A stretch of DNA of 64,000 nt from Streptomyces maremycinicus (GTDB lineage: Bacteria; Actinomycetota; Actinomycetes; Streptomycetales; Streptomycetaceae), in contig NZ_BBYG01000014.1 in the NCBI RefSeq assembly GCF_001184025.1, forward strand, positions 1-64,000, given 5' to 3'. Made by a program: the position numbers and the translations under genes. Below, in pieces: positions 1 through 7,837 of this stretch (the first letter of the stretch is position 1; each line of letters starts with the position of its first letter). Below the pieces are notes generated by a model. The model was given only the letters and a program-made list of their open reading frames with translations, made no database searches and had not been told where the DNA came from.

Positions 1-857
1 AAGTACCGTTGGGGGGCGCTCGTCTCGGCGTGCTCGCGCGATAATGCTCTGCGCTTCAGCGCCGTACACGGCCGACTTCCGCAGAACATGCCAGACCTTC
101 ATGTACGTGGCGATGGACGCGGGGTCGTCGAGCCATGTTTCAGCGTGCCAGTCTTCGGTGATCACGTACCGGTCGTCCAGAACCCAAAATCCGTTGGCTG
201 TCGGGATTTTAAGCGGTGCGCTGAGTGGGATGATCCCCAGTTTTACCGTGTCCAGGCCGACCGCTCCCATGAGTCGGTCGAGCTGGCTCGCGAGGATGGA
301 CGGCGGGCAGATCAGGGCGTGGAGTGCGGCCTCCCAGATGAGGGCATGGAGCGTGTGATCACCTTCGTACAGCCATGCCTGGCGCTTCATTCGGACGCGT
401 ACGGCGTCGTCGGTGTCGCGCGCCGTGTCGTGAAGGTTGGCGTACTGGAGGAACAGGTGGCGGGCGTAGTCGGCGGTTTGGAGCATGCCGGGAACGACCG
501 CTTCCTCCCAGACGTAGATGATCTGGGACCGGCCGACTCGAGGTTCCAGCTGTCTTGCACAGGCCGGTGTCCGGCCGCGAGCTGGCGTCGCCAGGAGCGG
601 ATGCGGGACTCGAACCCCTTGAGGCGGGCGTGGAATTCCTCGAAGGCCGCGGGCTGGCCTACGCCGTCGGCCCACGCTCGCAGGTCCTGGGCCGTTGCCG
701 TTTGCTGTCCGTTCTCGAGCTTGTAGATCTTGGAGTGTGACCAGCCGAGGCGTAGGGCGAGCTGGGTGCCGGTGAGTCGGCCTCCCGGGGCCGAGAGTCG
801 CAGTTCGCGGAGCCGGAGCCCGAGAGTCTTCCGGGCCTGTTGGAAGTCAGTACTCAC
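1..857 (-). pseudogene. XRE-family regulator with DUF5753, frameshifted and cut by the window edge
   Basis: The ATG at 857 begins an XRE-type helix-turn-helix (about residues 10-60, with GTQLALRLGWSHSKIYKLE). After residue ~106 the reading frame breaks near 534-542. Reading on in another minus-strand frame gives a good DUF5753 sequence (AVVPGMLQTADYARHLF, then DDRYVITEDWHAETWL) with no stop down to base 1. Insertion of one G after the CTCGAG at 537-542 restores LEVGRS and joins the halves. In Streptomyces such proteins are DNA-binding regulators, often beside DUF397 genes; no DUF397 is visible here. Either a real one-base deletion or a sequencing error; the 3' end lies outside the window. Confidence 0.8.
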
Positions 858-866
858 CGGCTCCTG

Positions 867-1070
867 CTACCCCTTGGCGCGCAGCTGCGCGGCGAACTGA
901 TCGTAGGGTGTGGCCTGGTGGATTGCAGCGTCCCGGATCTGGCAGTAGCGCAGTACTTCGGTGGGCTTGGTGATGATCTCCACGTCATGGAAGGCGTCAG
1001 GCGTGTTGGCCTGCGGTTTGCTGGCCTCTTCAGTCTCCGTTGCGGTTCCTTCGCCAGCGTGCGGATTCAA
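867..1070 (-). CDS. small hypothetical protein
   Basis: A 67-codon ORF lies nine bases upstream of the XRE regulator. Its start overlaps the end of the preceding membrane-protein gene by 41 bases, so the three genes probably form one transcription unit. The protein is hydrophilic with an acidic, Thr-rich N-terminus and shows no motif that I recognise. The tight packing and the good codon bias argue for a real gene, but there is no family evidence. Confidence 0.5.
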   Translation of the reverse strand: MNPHAGEGTATETEEASKPQANTPDAFHDVEIITKPTEVLRYCQIRDAAIHQATPYDQFAAQLRAKG

Positions 1071-1566
1071 GTTCTCTTTGCAGTTTGCTCAGCAGAGTCG
1101 GGTCCAGGTCGAAGTCATAGGACTCGAGCCCGAGCACATCAAGATCGCGGCGGAGGAAGGTGCCCAGGAGGTTGCGCCAGGCATAGAGGTCCTCGGGCTC
1201 AGGTCCCCCTGTAGCCGCCCAATTGCGACAGCATTCACGAAGGCCGAGCAGAGCACCTCTTGTGGTGGCGTCGGCGCATAGACCGCCGGCGGAGTAGAGC
1301 CAGTTGTTGAGCTGCTGGGCCACCTCGCCGGCGACTTGGGGGGTGACTGCGTCCGGGCTGGCGTGTGACAGCGGCGCGAGGCCTCTGTGCGCCTCGGGGT
1401 AGGTCGCCATTCGTGATTTGTGGAGTTCGAGTGACCATGCGACCTTGAGATCGGTCAGCCACCTTCGGTGCTCCCTGCGGATCTGTGTCAGGGACAGGAG
1501 GGCGCTTCCACCTCCAACGAGCAGGGCTACGAAACCTGATATCAGAGCCGTCGTGATCTGCTCCAT
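1030..1566 (-). CDS. hypothetical protein with N-terminal membrane anchor
   Basis: The product is 178 residues. One hydrophobic segment at about residues 6-26 (TTALISGFVALLVGGGSALL) is followed by a soluble, helical, Trp- and Leu-rich domain. I place the start at the ATG at 1566, because GAGGTG sits six bases before it; the in-frame GTG at 1575 falls inside that ribosome-binding site. It heads the likely operon with the 67-codon ORF and the XRE regulator. I do not recognise the family; similar short anchored proteins occur in actinobacterial accessory regions. Confidence 0.6.
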   Translation of the reverse strand: MEQITTALISGFVALLVGGGSALLSLTQIRREHRRWLTDLKVAWSLELHKSRMATYPEAHRGLAPLSHASPDAVTPQVAGEVAQQLNNWLYSAGGLCADATTRGALLGLRECCRNWAATGGPEPEDLYAWRNLLGTFLRRDLDVLGLESYDFDLDPTLLSKLQRELESARWRRNRNGD

Positions 1567-1749
1567 GCGATTCACCTCGTGCGGGTTTGCGTGATGGCGC
1601 TGTCGAAGAGCGGCGTTGCCTAATCCTCGTCCAGCGTCGTTTCCAAGTCAGCAAGATCTCGCTTCTCTGTATGGAGTCAAGCCCCACGATCAAGGTGATC
1701 CGGCGGGCGGGGAGGCGGTGCGCGAGTCAGCGGCATCAGCTCGCTCGGT

Positions 1750-1890
1750 TCAGACGAAGGCCTTTTGTTTGGCTGGGCGGCCTGGGCACTGGGCGTGGAA
1801 GATCGCGCCGTGACCATCACCGGGCGCGCTGTAGAGGTCGAAGGAGCAGGCGCAGAGGACGAACCCGCACCGCCCGCGTTTGGAATCCGG
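1750..1890 (-). pseudogene. Cys-rich small protein, 5' end missing
   Basis: An open minus-strand frame encodes a sequence with spaced cysteines (RCGFVLCACSFDLY, then FHAQCPGRPAKQKAFV and a stop at 1750). The Cys pattern suggests a small metal-binding protein. An in-frame TGA lies at 1891-1893 and there is no start codon between it and the cysteines, so the gene is either decayed or frameshifted at its 5' end. It is the only gene-like content in the 1576-1963 gap. Confidence 0.35.
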
Positions 1891-1963
1891 TCAGCGTCTT
1901 AAGTTCTCTGCGCCGATTGGGCAGTTGAAGGGGTACCGGTATCTGCCTGGATCCATGGCAGGC

Positions 1964-2421
1964 TCACGGACGTCGAGCAAGTGGGGCGAGCAGACCGTCG
2001 CCGGGCCACAGGTCCTGGTCAGCCACGAGGCTGGCGAGGAGCGTGCCCACTTCGGCCAGCGCGGCAGCCCGTGCTTCGGGGCCGTAGTCGATGAACTCGT
2101 CAGTTGCGGCGTCGAAGGCGCGCACGTGGCCGACCGGACTCATGCAGACGAGGGCGCGCGCGATCTCGGGCAGGCCGAGACTGAGGGCGTCGCAGTCTCC
2201 GGCGTGGACGAGTGCACCAGGTCGGTGGTGACGTGCTCCCAGTCGCCGACGGCCGGCCAGTCGGCACCGCCGCCCAGTTCGTGGGTGAGGGTGGCGAGTG
2301 GGATGATCTCGTCGGCGTCGCCGTCGACGGCGGCAGCAAGATGCGGGCCACCGGGCGTCAGCTCGCGGTGACCGCACAGTTCCAGCGGTAGACCGTGCTC
2401 CGGGTCGGTCAGGGCCTGCAC
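1964..2421 (-). pseudogene. hypothetical protein, frameshifted
   Basis: Two overlapping minus-strand frames each hold half of one plausible protein. The N-terminal half starts at the ATG at 2421 (MQALTDPEHGLPLEL) and runs to DLVH near 2215. The C-terminal half continues as LVHAGDCDALSLGLPEIAR in the other frame to the stop at 1964. Restoring one C (CACCTC instead of CACTC) joins them. The ATG is only four bases from the stop of the gene above, so they were translationally close. The family is not recognised. Confidence 0.5.
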
Positions 2422-2424
2422 CAG

Positions 2425-2874
2425 CTAGGCGCGGCGCAGGGCTGTCTCGGAATCATGCTCGAGCTGCAGGATCCACCACTCCCCCAGCCGCGACTCGTGT
2501 CCGGTGACGACCAGGGGCACGGCGACGGTGTGGAGGAGTCCAAGGCGGCGCATCAGCCCGCTGGGGAGCCAGGCGGCGTCCCGCCAAATCTTCTCGTGGA
2601 TGAGCGGCTGCCGTTCGGTGTCCCACTGCTTCTCGTAGGGAGTCCAGGTGTCGCCGGCCAGCCAGCAGGCTTCTCCACCGTTGCCCTGGATCTGCTGCGC
2701 GAGGGCTGCCTCGGCCTTCTGGAAGGCTCGTCGTGAGGGGCCGGTGAGCTGGATGCTGGTCGGTTGTCCGAGCCGGCGGAGCTCGATGCCGCGATCGGTA
2801 CGTGCATGGATCCGGACACCGTTGAGTCCGTAGATCTCGTCTCGTCCTACGCGCATCGGTGCCCGGCAGGGCAA
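2425..2874 (-). CDS. hypothetical protein, possibly fragment
   Basis: A 149-codon ORF with good actinobacterial codon bias, containing EKIWRDAAWLPSGLMRRLG and GEWWILQLEHD. It stops with TAG at 2425, four bases before the start of the next broken gene; the two could once have been a single protein split by this stop. Its 5' end (ATG at 2874 or 2856) runs directly into the divergent, 5'-truncated secreted-protein fragment, which suggests a recombination joint near 2855-2870. No function is assigned. Confidence 0.45.
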   Translation of the reverse strand: MPCRAPMRVGRDEIYGLNGVRIHARTDRGIELRRLGQPTSIQLTGPSRRAFQKAEAALAQQIQGNGGEACWLAGDTWTPYEKQWDTERQPLIHEKIWRDAAWLPSGLMRRLGLLHTVAVPLVVTGHESRLGEWWILQLEHDSETALRRA

Positions 2875-3287
2875 ACGGCCGCCGCCACGGCTGCCACCCT
2901 CACCGGCCTGGCGGCCGTGCAGCTCATCGGTGACGGAATCACCGGCACTCCGACAGCGACGCGGTCACGTCGGCACAGGTCGAGCGGCAACTCGACGCGG
3001 CGCGCGCCTCCGCATCCCCCGGCCCCAGTCGGACTCCGAGCGCGACCGCCGTCCCCGTCGGGAAGACCCTGGTCACTCCGGGTGGCACGGCCATCGCCAG
3101 CTGCGACGGCACGACGGTACGGCTGCTGTCCTGGACCCCAGCCCAGGGATACGACGTCAAGAGCGCCGATCCGGGCCCCGACGACGAACACGCCGAAGTG
3201 AAGTTCGTGGGCCCCGCGGGCAAGGTCGAACTCCGCGCGCGCTGCGCCGACGGCACCCCCACCGGCTCCTGGAAGCAGGACAACTGA
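2851..3287 (+). pseudogene. secreted or lipoprotein-like protein, truncated and frameshifted
   Basis: A hydrophobic stretch (TAATLTGLAAVQLIGDG, from about 2883) looks like the membrane segment of an exported protein, but no start codon or complete signal peptide precedes it. Near 2950-2957 the frame shifts: supplying one C (ACCTCC for ACTCC) gives SDSDAVTSAQVERQL and a clean reading to the stop at 3285-3287 (GTPTGSWKQDN). Two cysteines lie in the C-terminal domain. I do not recognise the family. 5' truncation plus a frameshift make it non-functional as sequenced. Confidence 0.5.
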
Positions 3288-3294
3288 GCGGGCA

Positions 3295-3334
3295 GGGTCC
3301 GGCCGCGGCGACCTTCCACACGACGCCCGGACCC
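3295..3334 (+). terminator. hairpin between convergent genes
   Basis: GGGTCCGG at 3295-3302 pairs with CCGGACCC at 3327-3334 across a 24-base loop. It lies between the converging ends of the secreted-protein fragment and the GAF-ANTAR gene. There is no T-run, as is usual in high-GC actinobacteria. Confidence 0.4.
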
Positions 3335-3360
3335 CGGACCGGGCCCGAGAAGCTGGTGGA

Positions 3361-4137
3361 CTACGAGAGCTTGGGACGCTGGGCGTCGTGTGCGGAGGAG
3401 GGCGCGGGAGTGGCGCGGATCTGCCGGCTGTCGAACCTGCCTTCGGTGATGTCCCGGGCCAGCTGCGACAGTTTGAGGTTGTGCGCACGGGCGTAGGCCC
3501 GCAGGGTGCCGAAGGTCTCGTCGACGCTCAGGTGCCAGCGTTCGGCGAGGACGCCTTTCACCTGCTCGATGATGATGCGGTTGTTGAGGGCGTACTGGAG
3601 CTGGTCGCGTTCGGCTTCGGCGTGGGACAGGGTGCGTTGCTGGAGGATCGCGATCGTCGCGACGTCGGCCAACGCCTGGGCGAGAGTGAGGTCTTCGGGG
3701 CCGAGGGGACCGGGGGTGGTATGGAACAGAGCGAGGGTGCCGATCACCCGGCCGCGCAGCCGCAGCGGCAGGACGTTGGTGGCCACGAACCCCGTTCCCC
3801 GCGCACTGCTCGTGAACTGCGGCCAGTTGACGGTGACCTGCGGGTCGGTGAGGTCGATGTCGGTACGGGCCTGGCCGCTGCGGTAGCACTCGATGCAGGG
3901 CCCCTGGTCGTACTGGAGGGCGAACAGTTCCAGCAGCCGGGTGTGTTCGTCGGAGGCTGCGAGGACGTGCAGGACGTCGTCCTTGTCCGCGAGCAGGATG
4001 CCGACCGCCGCCACGTCCAGGAGCTCCACGCAGCGCACGGACAGCTTCTGCAGGAAGTCGATGACGTCGAAGTCGGCCACCAGCGAGTCGGCGACTTCGA
4101 CGAAGACCTCGGTGACTTGCTGTTCACGGGTGGTCAT
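3361..4137 (-). CDS. GAF and ANTAR domain regulator
   Basis: The 258-residue product has a GAF domain (about residues 20-155, with GPCIECYRSG and GFVATNVLPLRLRGRVIGTL) followed by an ANTAR domain (about 165-225, with IIEQVKGVLAER). ANTAR domains bind tandem RNA hairpins and act by antitermination, while GAF domains sense small ligands or redox state. I take the ATG at 4137, with AAGGAC ten bases upstream; the longer reading to 4215 would run into the upstream gene. It follows the second GAF protein by four bases, in an apparent operon with a STAS protein. No kinase partner is seen; the ligand is unknown. Confidence 0.85.
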   Translation of the reverse strand: MTTREQQVTEVFVEVADSLVADFDVIDFLQKLSVRCVELLDVAAVGILLADKDDVLHVLAASDEHTRLLELFALQYDQGPCIECYRSGQARTDIDLTDPQVTVNWPQFTSSARGTGFVATNVLPLRLRGRVIGTLALFHTTPGPLGPEDLTLAQALADVATIAILQQRTLSHAEAERDQLQYALNNRIIIEQVKGVLAERWHLSVDETFGTLRAYARAHNLKLSQLARDITEGRFDSRQIRATPAPSSAHDAQRPKLS

Positions 4138-4141
4138 GGAA

Positions 4142-4867
4142 TCAGTCCTTGTCTGCGGCGGGCGGGGGTGAGTCGGTGCCGGGGGCCAGTCGAAGCCGTC
4201 TGGCCACGATGTCATGCGCGGTTTCAGTGAGGGTGCGGCCGCTGCCGTAGGCGTGGGCGCGCAGCCACAACAGGGCGTCGGCCAGGGGGACGGCGAGCTG
4301 GACGCTGGCCATTCCGGTCGCCTGGTGGACGACGGCGTTGAGCAGGGGCGGACCGTCCGACTCGCCGGAGAGCGACAGCCCGGGAGGGCCGCGGTCCATC
4401 AGGCGCCTCGTGAGGGCGAACGTCAGCGCCAGTGCGTCATCGGTCTGTCCTCGGGTCAGTTGCCCCGGCGCCCGTCGCACGAGCGTGAGGACGCCCAGGA
4501 CGATCGCGCCGATCCGCAGCGGGAAGCAGAACACCGCCCGTGCCGTCTGCCCCGGCAGCTCCGCGGCCAGAGCGGGCCACCGGCCGGGGCGCACCCGTGT
4601 CAGATCCGGCACCCGCACGGCAGTGCCGACGGCCAGACAGTCGACCCCTGGGCCCTCGCCGAGGGTCGCCTGCAGATCTTCGAAGCGGCGGGAGACGCCG
4701 TCCGAGGCCCACAGGGGCTCACCGTGGGCGGACCCCGAGACGACGGCGACGGTGACGCCGTCCATGCCCAGTGCGGCGGCCATGGCCGCGGCGAGGTCGG
4801 GGCCGCCGGCGGCCGCCTCGCGATTCCGCAGCATGCTCAGGACCTCGGTCATTCGGTCACTGATCAC
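4142..4867 (-). CDS. GAF and ANTAR-like regulator
   Basis: The 241-residue protein has a GAF domain (LGEGPGVDCLAVGTAVRVPD and FPLRIGAIVLGVLTLVRR) and a C-terminal ANTAR-like helical region (VVHQATGMASVQLAVPLADA, then a helix ending ETAHDIV). The GTG at 4867 overlaps the TGA of the STAS gene (GTGA), so translation is probably coupled; the ATG at 4852 is the alternative start. With the neighbouring GAF-ANTAR protein it makes two RNA-binding sensors in tandem. The ANTAR part is more divergent than in the downstream gene. Confidence 0.75.
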   Translation of the reverse strand: MISDRMTEVLSMLRNREAAAGGPDLAAAMAAALGMDGVTVAVVSGSAHGEPLWASDGVSRRFEDLQATLGEGPGVDCLAVGTAVRVPDLTRVRPGRWPALAAELPGQTARAVFCFPLRIGAIVLGVLTLVRRAPGQLTRGQTDDALALTFALTRRLMDRGPPGLSLSGESDGPPLLNAVVHQATGMASVQLAVPLADALLWLRAHAYGSGRTLTETAHDIVARRLRLAPGTDSPPPAADKD

Positions 4868-5253
4868 CGGAGACCACCGGCGGCTCCGGCACGCGGGTAT
4901 CGGCGCGCGCTCCCCGAGGGAGGAACCGAGGCTCCGGTCCGGACGGCGTCGAGCAGGGAGGCGGTGCCGGTGAGGTCGAACAGTCTGTGGACGGCGGGCG
5001 TCGCGTGGCGAAGCCGTATCCGTCGGCCGCCGGCAGCCGCGTCCAGGGCGGCGGCGAGGAAGACGTTCAGGCCACTGGCGTCGCAGAAGCTGACACCCGT
5101 CAGTTCGATGTCCACACCGTCTGTCACCCGGCGTAGGCAGTCCTGGACGGCGGCGCCCACCGTGGGAGCGGTGTCCGCGTCGATCTCGCCCACCAGATAC
5201 ACGGTCGCTCGACTCCCACTCCCGTAGAAGGTCGTCGCACGAATGCCAGTCAT
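4864..5253 (-). CDS. STAS-domain anti-sigma factor antagonist
   Basis: The 129-residue protein is a single STAS domain: VYLVGEIDADTAPTVGAAV, then IELTGVSFCDASGLNVFLAA. The DASGL stretch corresponds to the position of the phosphorylatable serine in SpoIIAA/RsbV-type antagonists. Such proteins bind anti-sigma kinases and free sigma factors under stress. The start is the ATG at 5253, with GAGGCAGGG just upstream; the longer open frame to 5406 lacks STAS homology. It is the first gene of the three-gene unit 4864-3361. No anti-sigma kinase or sigma factor gene is adjacent. Confidence 0.85.
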   Translation of the reverse strand: MTGIRATTFYGSGSRATVYLVGEIDADTAPTVGAAVQDCLRRVTDGVDIELTGVSFCDASGLNVFLAAALDAAAGGRRIRLRHATPAVHRLFDLTGTASLLDAVRTGASVPPSGSARRYPRAGAAGGLR

Positions 5254-5425
5254 CCCTGCCTCGCTTCTCCAAACGGCCTGTCCGCGGCGGGCTGGTGCCT
5301 CGCGGCGTGCTCGTGCGGACAGGTGCCTCGTCGGTGATGCCGGTTCCGGACCGTGCCCGCGAGCACGCACGGGCACTAGGTGAGCGCCCGCGCCGGTTTC
5401 GGGCAACCGTGATGCCCGGCTACCG

Positions 5426-5781
5426 TCAGCGGCGTGCCAGTTGCCGTTCTCCGGCCGCGCCGGCCTGGTAGGCCAGCCCGTAGTGCCTGGAGATCGCTTC
5501 CTCCTGATCGGCGGGCAGCACGCCGTCCACGCCGATCGAAAGGGCCTGCTTCACCAGTGCCTTGGCGTAGCTGATCCTCAGGTAGTCCGGTCCGGTGACC
5601 GCGTCGTCGAGGGGTACGAAGACCAGACGGTGCCGGGTGGGCAGTCCGGTCCGTACCGTGGCCATGGCCGACTCGTCGGTGGTGGTGTCCACGTAGACCG
5701 CTCGAGGACACCGATCTTGTGTGACTCGGCGTCGAAGACGTCGCGTTCGCGCCATTCCCGCACGTCCGCTGCGTGCATCAT
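5426..5781 (-). pseudogene. PRC-barrel-like protein, frameshifted
   Basis: The ATG at 5781 (good ribosome-binding site AGGAAGAAG) overlaps the TGA of the ANTAR gene (ATGA). The first ~27 residues (DVREWRERDVFDAESHKIGV) resemble the start of a PRC-barrel domain. At the CTCGAG near 5703 the frame shifts; adding one G restores LEAVYVDTTTDES and continues to AAGERQLARR at 5426. This is the same CTCGAG+G signature as in the gene at the left edge. The protein would be about 118 residues. A second PRC-barrel gene at 52617-52967 is intact. Confidence 0.65.
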
Positions 5782-6182
5782 GACTTCTTCCTGCCCGTCG
5801 GCCTGTCCGGCCGCCGTGTGTCGCACTGCCGGCTCTGTGCGTGAAAGGTGCGAAGCGTTCGTCGCAGCGCGCGCTGCATCCGGTCCGGGAGGGGTTCGCC
5901 CTCCCAAGCGGCGACCATGGCCGCGGCCACCACCGCGAGTTTGGTGTCGCACTGCCGTGAGACGTTCACGAGCAGACTTCTCGCCGTCCCGCGGGTGCAG
6001 GGGGTGAGGACCATGACCATGCCGCGGGCTTGGTCGATGACCGCGCGGCCGGCCAGCGCCCGCCGTAGTTGGTCGTTCTGGCTGCGCAGGGCCTCGACGT
6101 CCTCTCCCGGCGCCGGGTTTCCCCATGTGGCTTCCGCCCGCAGCTTCCACCAGTCCTCCTGGAGCATGGTCGTACGTTGCAT
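5778..6182 (-). CDS. ANTAR-domain protein
   Basis: The 134-residue protein has a short N-terminus and an ANTAR domain (about residues 30-95: LRSQNDQLRRALAGRAVIDQ, then ARGMVMVL). The ANTAR Ala/Gly and hydrophobic positions are present, implying RNA binding. It has no GAF or receiver domain. The start is the ATG at 6182, preceded by GAAAGGC. It is coupled by ATGA overlap to the PRC-barrel gene. With the two GAF proteins this makes three ANTAR-type genes within 3 kb, suggesting a dedicated regulatory block. Confidence 0.75.
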   Translation of the reverse strand: MQRTTMLQEDWWKLRAEATWGNPAPGEDVEALRSQNDQLRRALAGRAVIDQARGMVMVLTPCTRGTARSLLVNVSRQCDTKLAVVAAAMVAAWEGEPLPDRMQRALRRTLRTFHAQSRQCDTRRPDRPTGRKKS

Positions 6183-6260
6183 GGCAAGCCTTTCGACGGT
6201 GGATGGGCCGGTCCGGCGGAAGCGGTCCCGCAACCCTTATGGCTGCCGGGCCACTACGGC

Positions 6261-6521
6261 TCACCGGCGGCGTGCGCGGTCCCTGCGGTCCTCGCGGCCC
6301 CAACGTGCCCGGTTCTGACGGCTGTAGCGGCGGTCCCAGCGTTCCTGGCGATCCCGCCGGTCCTTGTAGTCCCGGTACTCCTCCGAGCCGCTGCCACCGC
6401 CACGGTCTTGTCCATGGCGGACAGCGGCGAAGACGAGCAGGGCGGCGGCGAGCCACCAGAACGGATGGAGGAAACCGAGGCCGAACAGCGGCACGATCAG
6501 GATGACAAGCAGAACGAACAC
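6261..6521 (-). CDS. small hydrophobic protein with charged tail
   Basis: An 86-residue protein starting at GTG 6521. The first ~38 residues form one or two membrane helices (VLLVILIVPLFGLGF, then FWWLAAALLVFAAV). The tail is extremely Arg/Asp/Tyr rich (EYRDYKDRRDRQERWDRR). It resembles the short membrane protein at 7351-7521 in its LFGLGF segment, so the two may be paralogues flanking the hypothetical gene between them. Function unknown. Confidence 0.65.
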   Translation of the reverse strand: MFVLLVILIVPLFGLGFLHPFWWLAAALLVFAAVRHGQDRGGGSGSEEYRDYKDRRDRQERWDRRYSRQNRARWGREDRRDRARRR

Positions 6522-6680
6522 GGTGGGCCTCCCCGGGAGCTGGACTCAGCGTCGATACCGGGGGCCAGGGTTTCGTTCAACAGCCTAGTCCTGAATGAGG
6601 GTTATGGATACCGTGCGAGGTCAGCGTGCCCAGCGGGGCACGGACGGCCGATGGCGGCGCGCCGCGCGGCTGGACGTGCC

Positions 6681-6718
6681 GACGTACTCCAGTGCCCGGG
6701 CGGGCACTGGAGTACGTC
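6681..6718 (-). terminator. strong hairpin after the 6733-7293 gene
   Basis: A perfect 18-bp stem, GACGTACTCCAGTGCCCG (6681-6698) with its complement at 6701-6718, closes a two-base gap. It begins 15 bases past the stop of the minus-strand gene above, which is ideal for a terminator. Confidence 0.7.
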
Positions 6719-6732
6719 CGCGAGGTAGGTGG

Positions 6733-7293
6733 TCATTCCTTTCCGGCGAGGCTCATGATGTCCCTGGTGTCCTCGATCGCGGTCTCGATCTCGAGGTCGA
6801 ACGTGAGGTCCGTGAAGGCGGCCGGCCCGACGCCTGCACTGCACGCGAAGCGGTACACCCCGTCGCCGGCGTCCTGTACGACCAGGCCGGCGTTCTCGGT
6901 CCAGGCGTCCGTGGTACCGGTCCTGCCGCGCCAGCAGTTCCACACCTTCAGCGAGGCCGAGGAGTTGGGGAACCGCAGGAACCGGATGTCCACTTTGACC
7001 GGGGTCGCGTCGGTCCACATACAGGCAGTCGAGGTACGGAGGCCGTTGATCTCCAACTCCCCCTCCGACATCGCGAGGCACACTCCCTGCACCGGGCGGT
7101 CCGTGAAGGACGTGAAGGACAGGACCGCCCGCGTGGACGGCCATTCCACGGGAACGTCGTAGGCGAGATGGGCCGTTTTGGTGCCGACCTCCGTCGGCCG
7201 GCCCCTGGATTCCTCGAACGCGTTCTGTAGCGTCTTGGTACGCAGGTGTTCACGCGCCATCATCTCTGTCTCCTCGGCCTGCAGTTCGGTCAT
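6733..7293 (-). CDS. hypothetical protein
   Basis: A 186-residue protein with no signal peptide or membrane segment. The N-terminus is helical and charged (TELQAEETEMMAREHLRTKT). The remainder alternates short hydrophobic strands (RAVLSFTSFTDRPVQGVCLA, KVDIRFLRFPNSSASLKVWN), suggesting a beta-sandwich. Four cysteines are spread through it. Start chosen at the ATG at 7293; an ATG at 7317 is possible. It sits alone between two small membrane-protein genes and is followed by a strong hairpin. The family is not recognised. Confidence 0.6.
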   Translation of the reverse strand: MTELQAEETEMMAREHLRTKTLQNAFEESRGRPTEVGTKTAHLAYDVPVEWPSTRAVLSFTSFTDRPVQGVCLAMSEGELEINGLRTSTACMWTDATPVKVDIRFLRFPNSSASLKVWNCWRGRTGTTDAWTENAGLVVQDAGDGVYRFACSAGVGPAAFTDLTFDLEIETAIEDTRDIMSLAGKE

Positions 7294-7350
7294 GGACCGA
7301 AGCGGCGTCTCCGGCACGGCGGCGCTGTGGCAGCGTCCACCGGGACCGCT

Positions 7351-7521
7351 TCAGCGATGGTTCCTGCCGGCGATTCGTCCGCCGAAGCGTCCGCGCAGCA
7401 GGAAACTGATCACCCAGGCGACCAACAGGGCCACGGCGAGGTGCCAGAGGATGTGTTGTTGGGTGAAGCCGAGCCCGAAGAGGGCCAGGGCCGGCACCAG
7501 AAGCACAGTCCACAAGAGCAC
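7351..7521 (-). CDS. small membrane protein, 56 residues
   Basis: GTG at 7521 with GGAGG six bases upstream. Two membrane helices (VLLWTVLLVPALALFGLGF and HILWHLAVALLVAWVISFLL) and a basic tail RGRFGGRIAGRNHR. It resembles the N-terminal part of the 86-residue protein at 6261-6521. Conserved short hydrophobic proteins of this type occur in Streptomyces without a known role. Confidence 0.6.
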   Translation of the reverse strand: MLLWTVLLVPALALFGLGFTQQHILWHLAVALLVAWVISFLLRGRFGGRIAGRNHR

Positions 7522-7655
7522 GGGCAACCTCCGGTTCGCATGGGTCTCTGCGATCCGCGGGGTCTCGGCGAACTGAGAGCGGTGGGCCGGCCCGGAGACT
7601 CCGGGACCGATGCCGTACACCGTGTCCTTCAGTGAACGCCCTGGGGCCGGCCGTG

Positions 7656-7815
7656 TCAACGTGGCGACAGAGCAGGCTGGTTGCGCGGCGTGGCGAGGTC
7701 CGCGAGCAGGTCCCGTGCCGCGCCGTCCTCCCCCGGGCACGTGCTCGTCCCCGGCGTCCAGGACCGACTGGAAGGCGGCTGGTGGGGGGTCCGCGAGCCC
7801 GGCCTCGGCGCATGA
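7656..7815 (-). pseudogene. possible 3' fragment of a broken gene
   Basis: One minus-strand frame reads AEAGLADPPPAAFQSVLDAG with typical GC-rich third positions. After the GGGGGAGG tract near 7728-7736 another frame continues DGAARDLLADLATPRNQPAL to a stop at 7656. Together they look like the C-terminus of a real protein with a frameshift and no 5' part. Weak evidence. Confidence 0.25.
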
Positions 7816-7837
7816 GCGGACGGGACGCCGGGACGGC

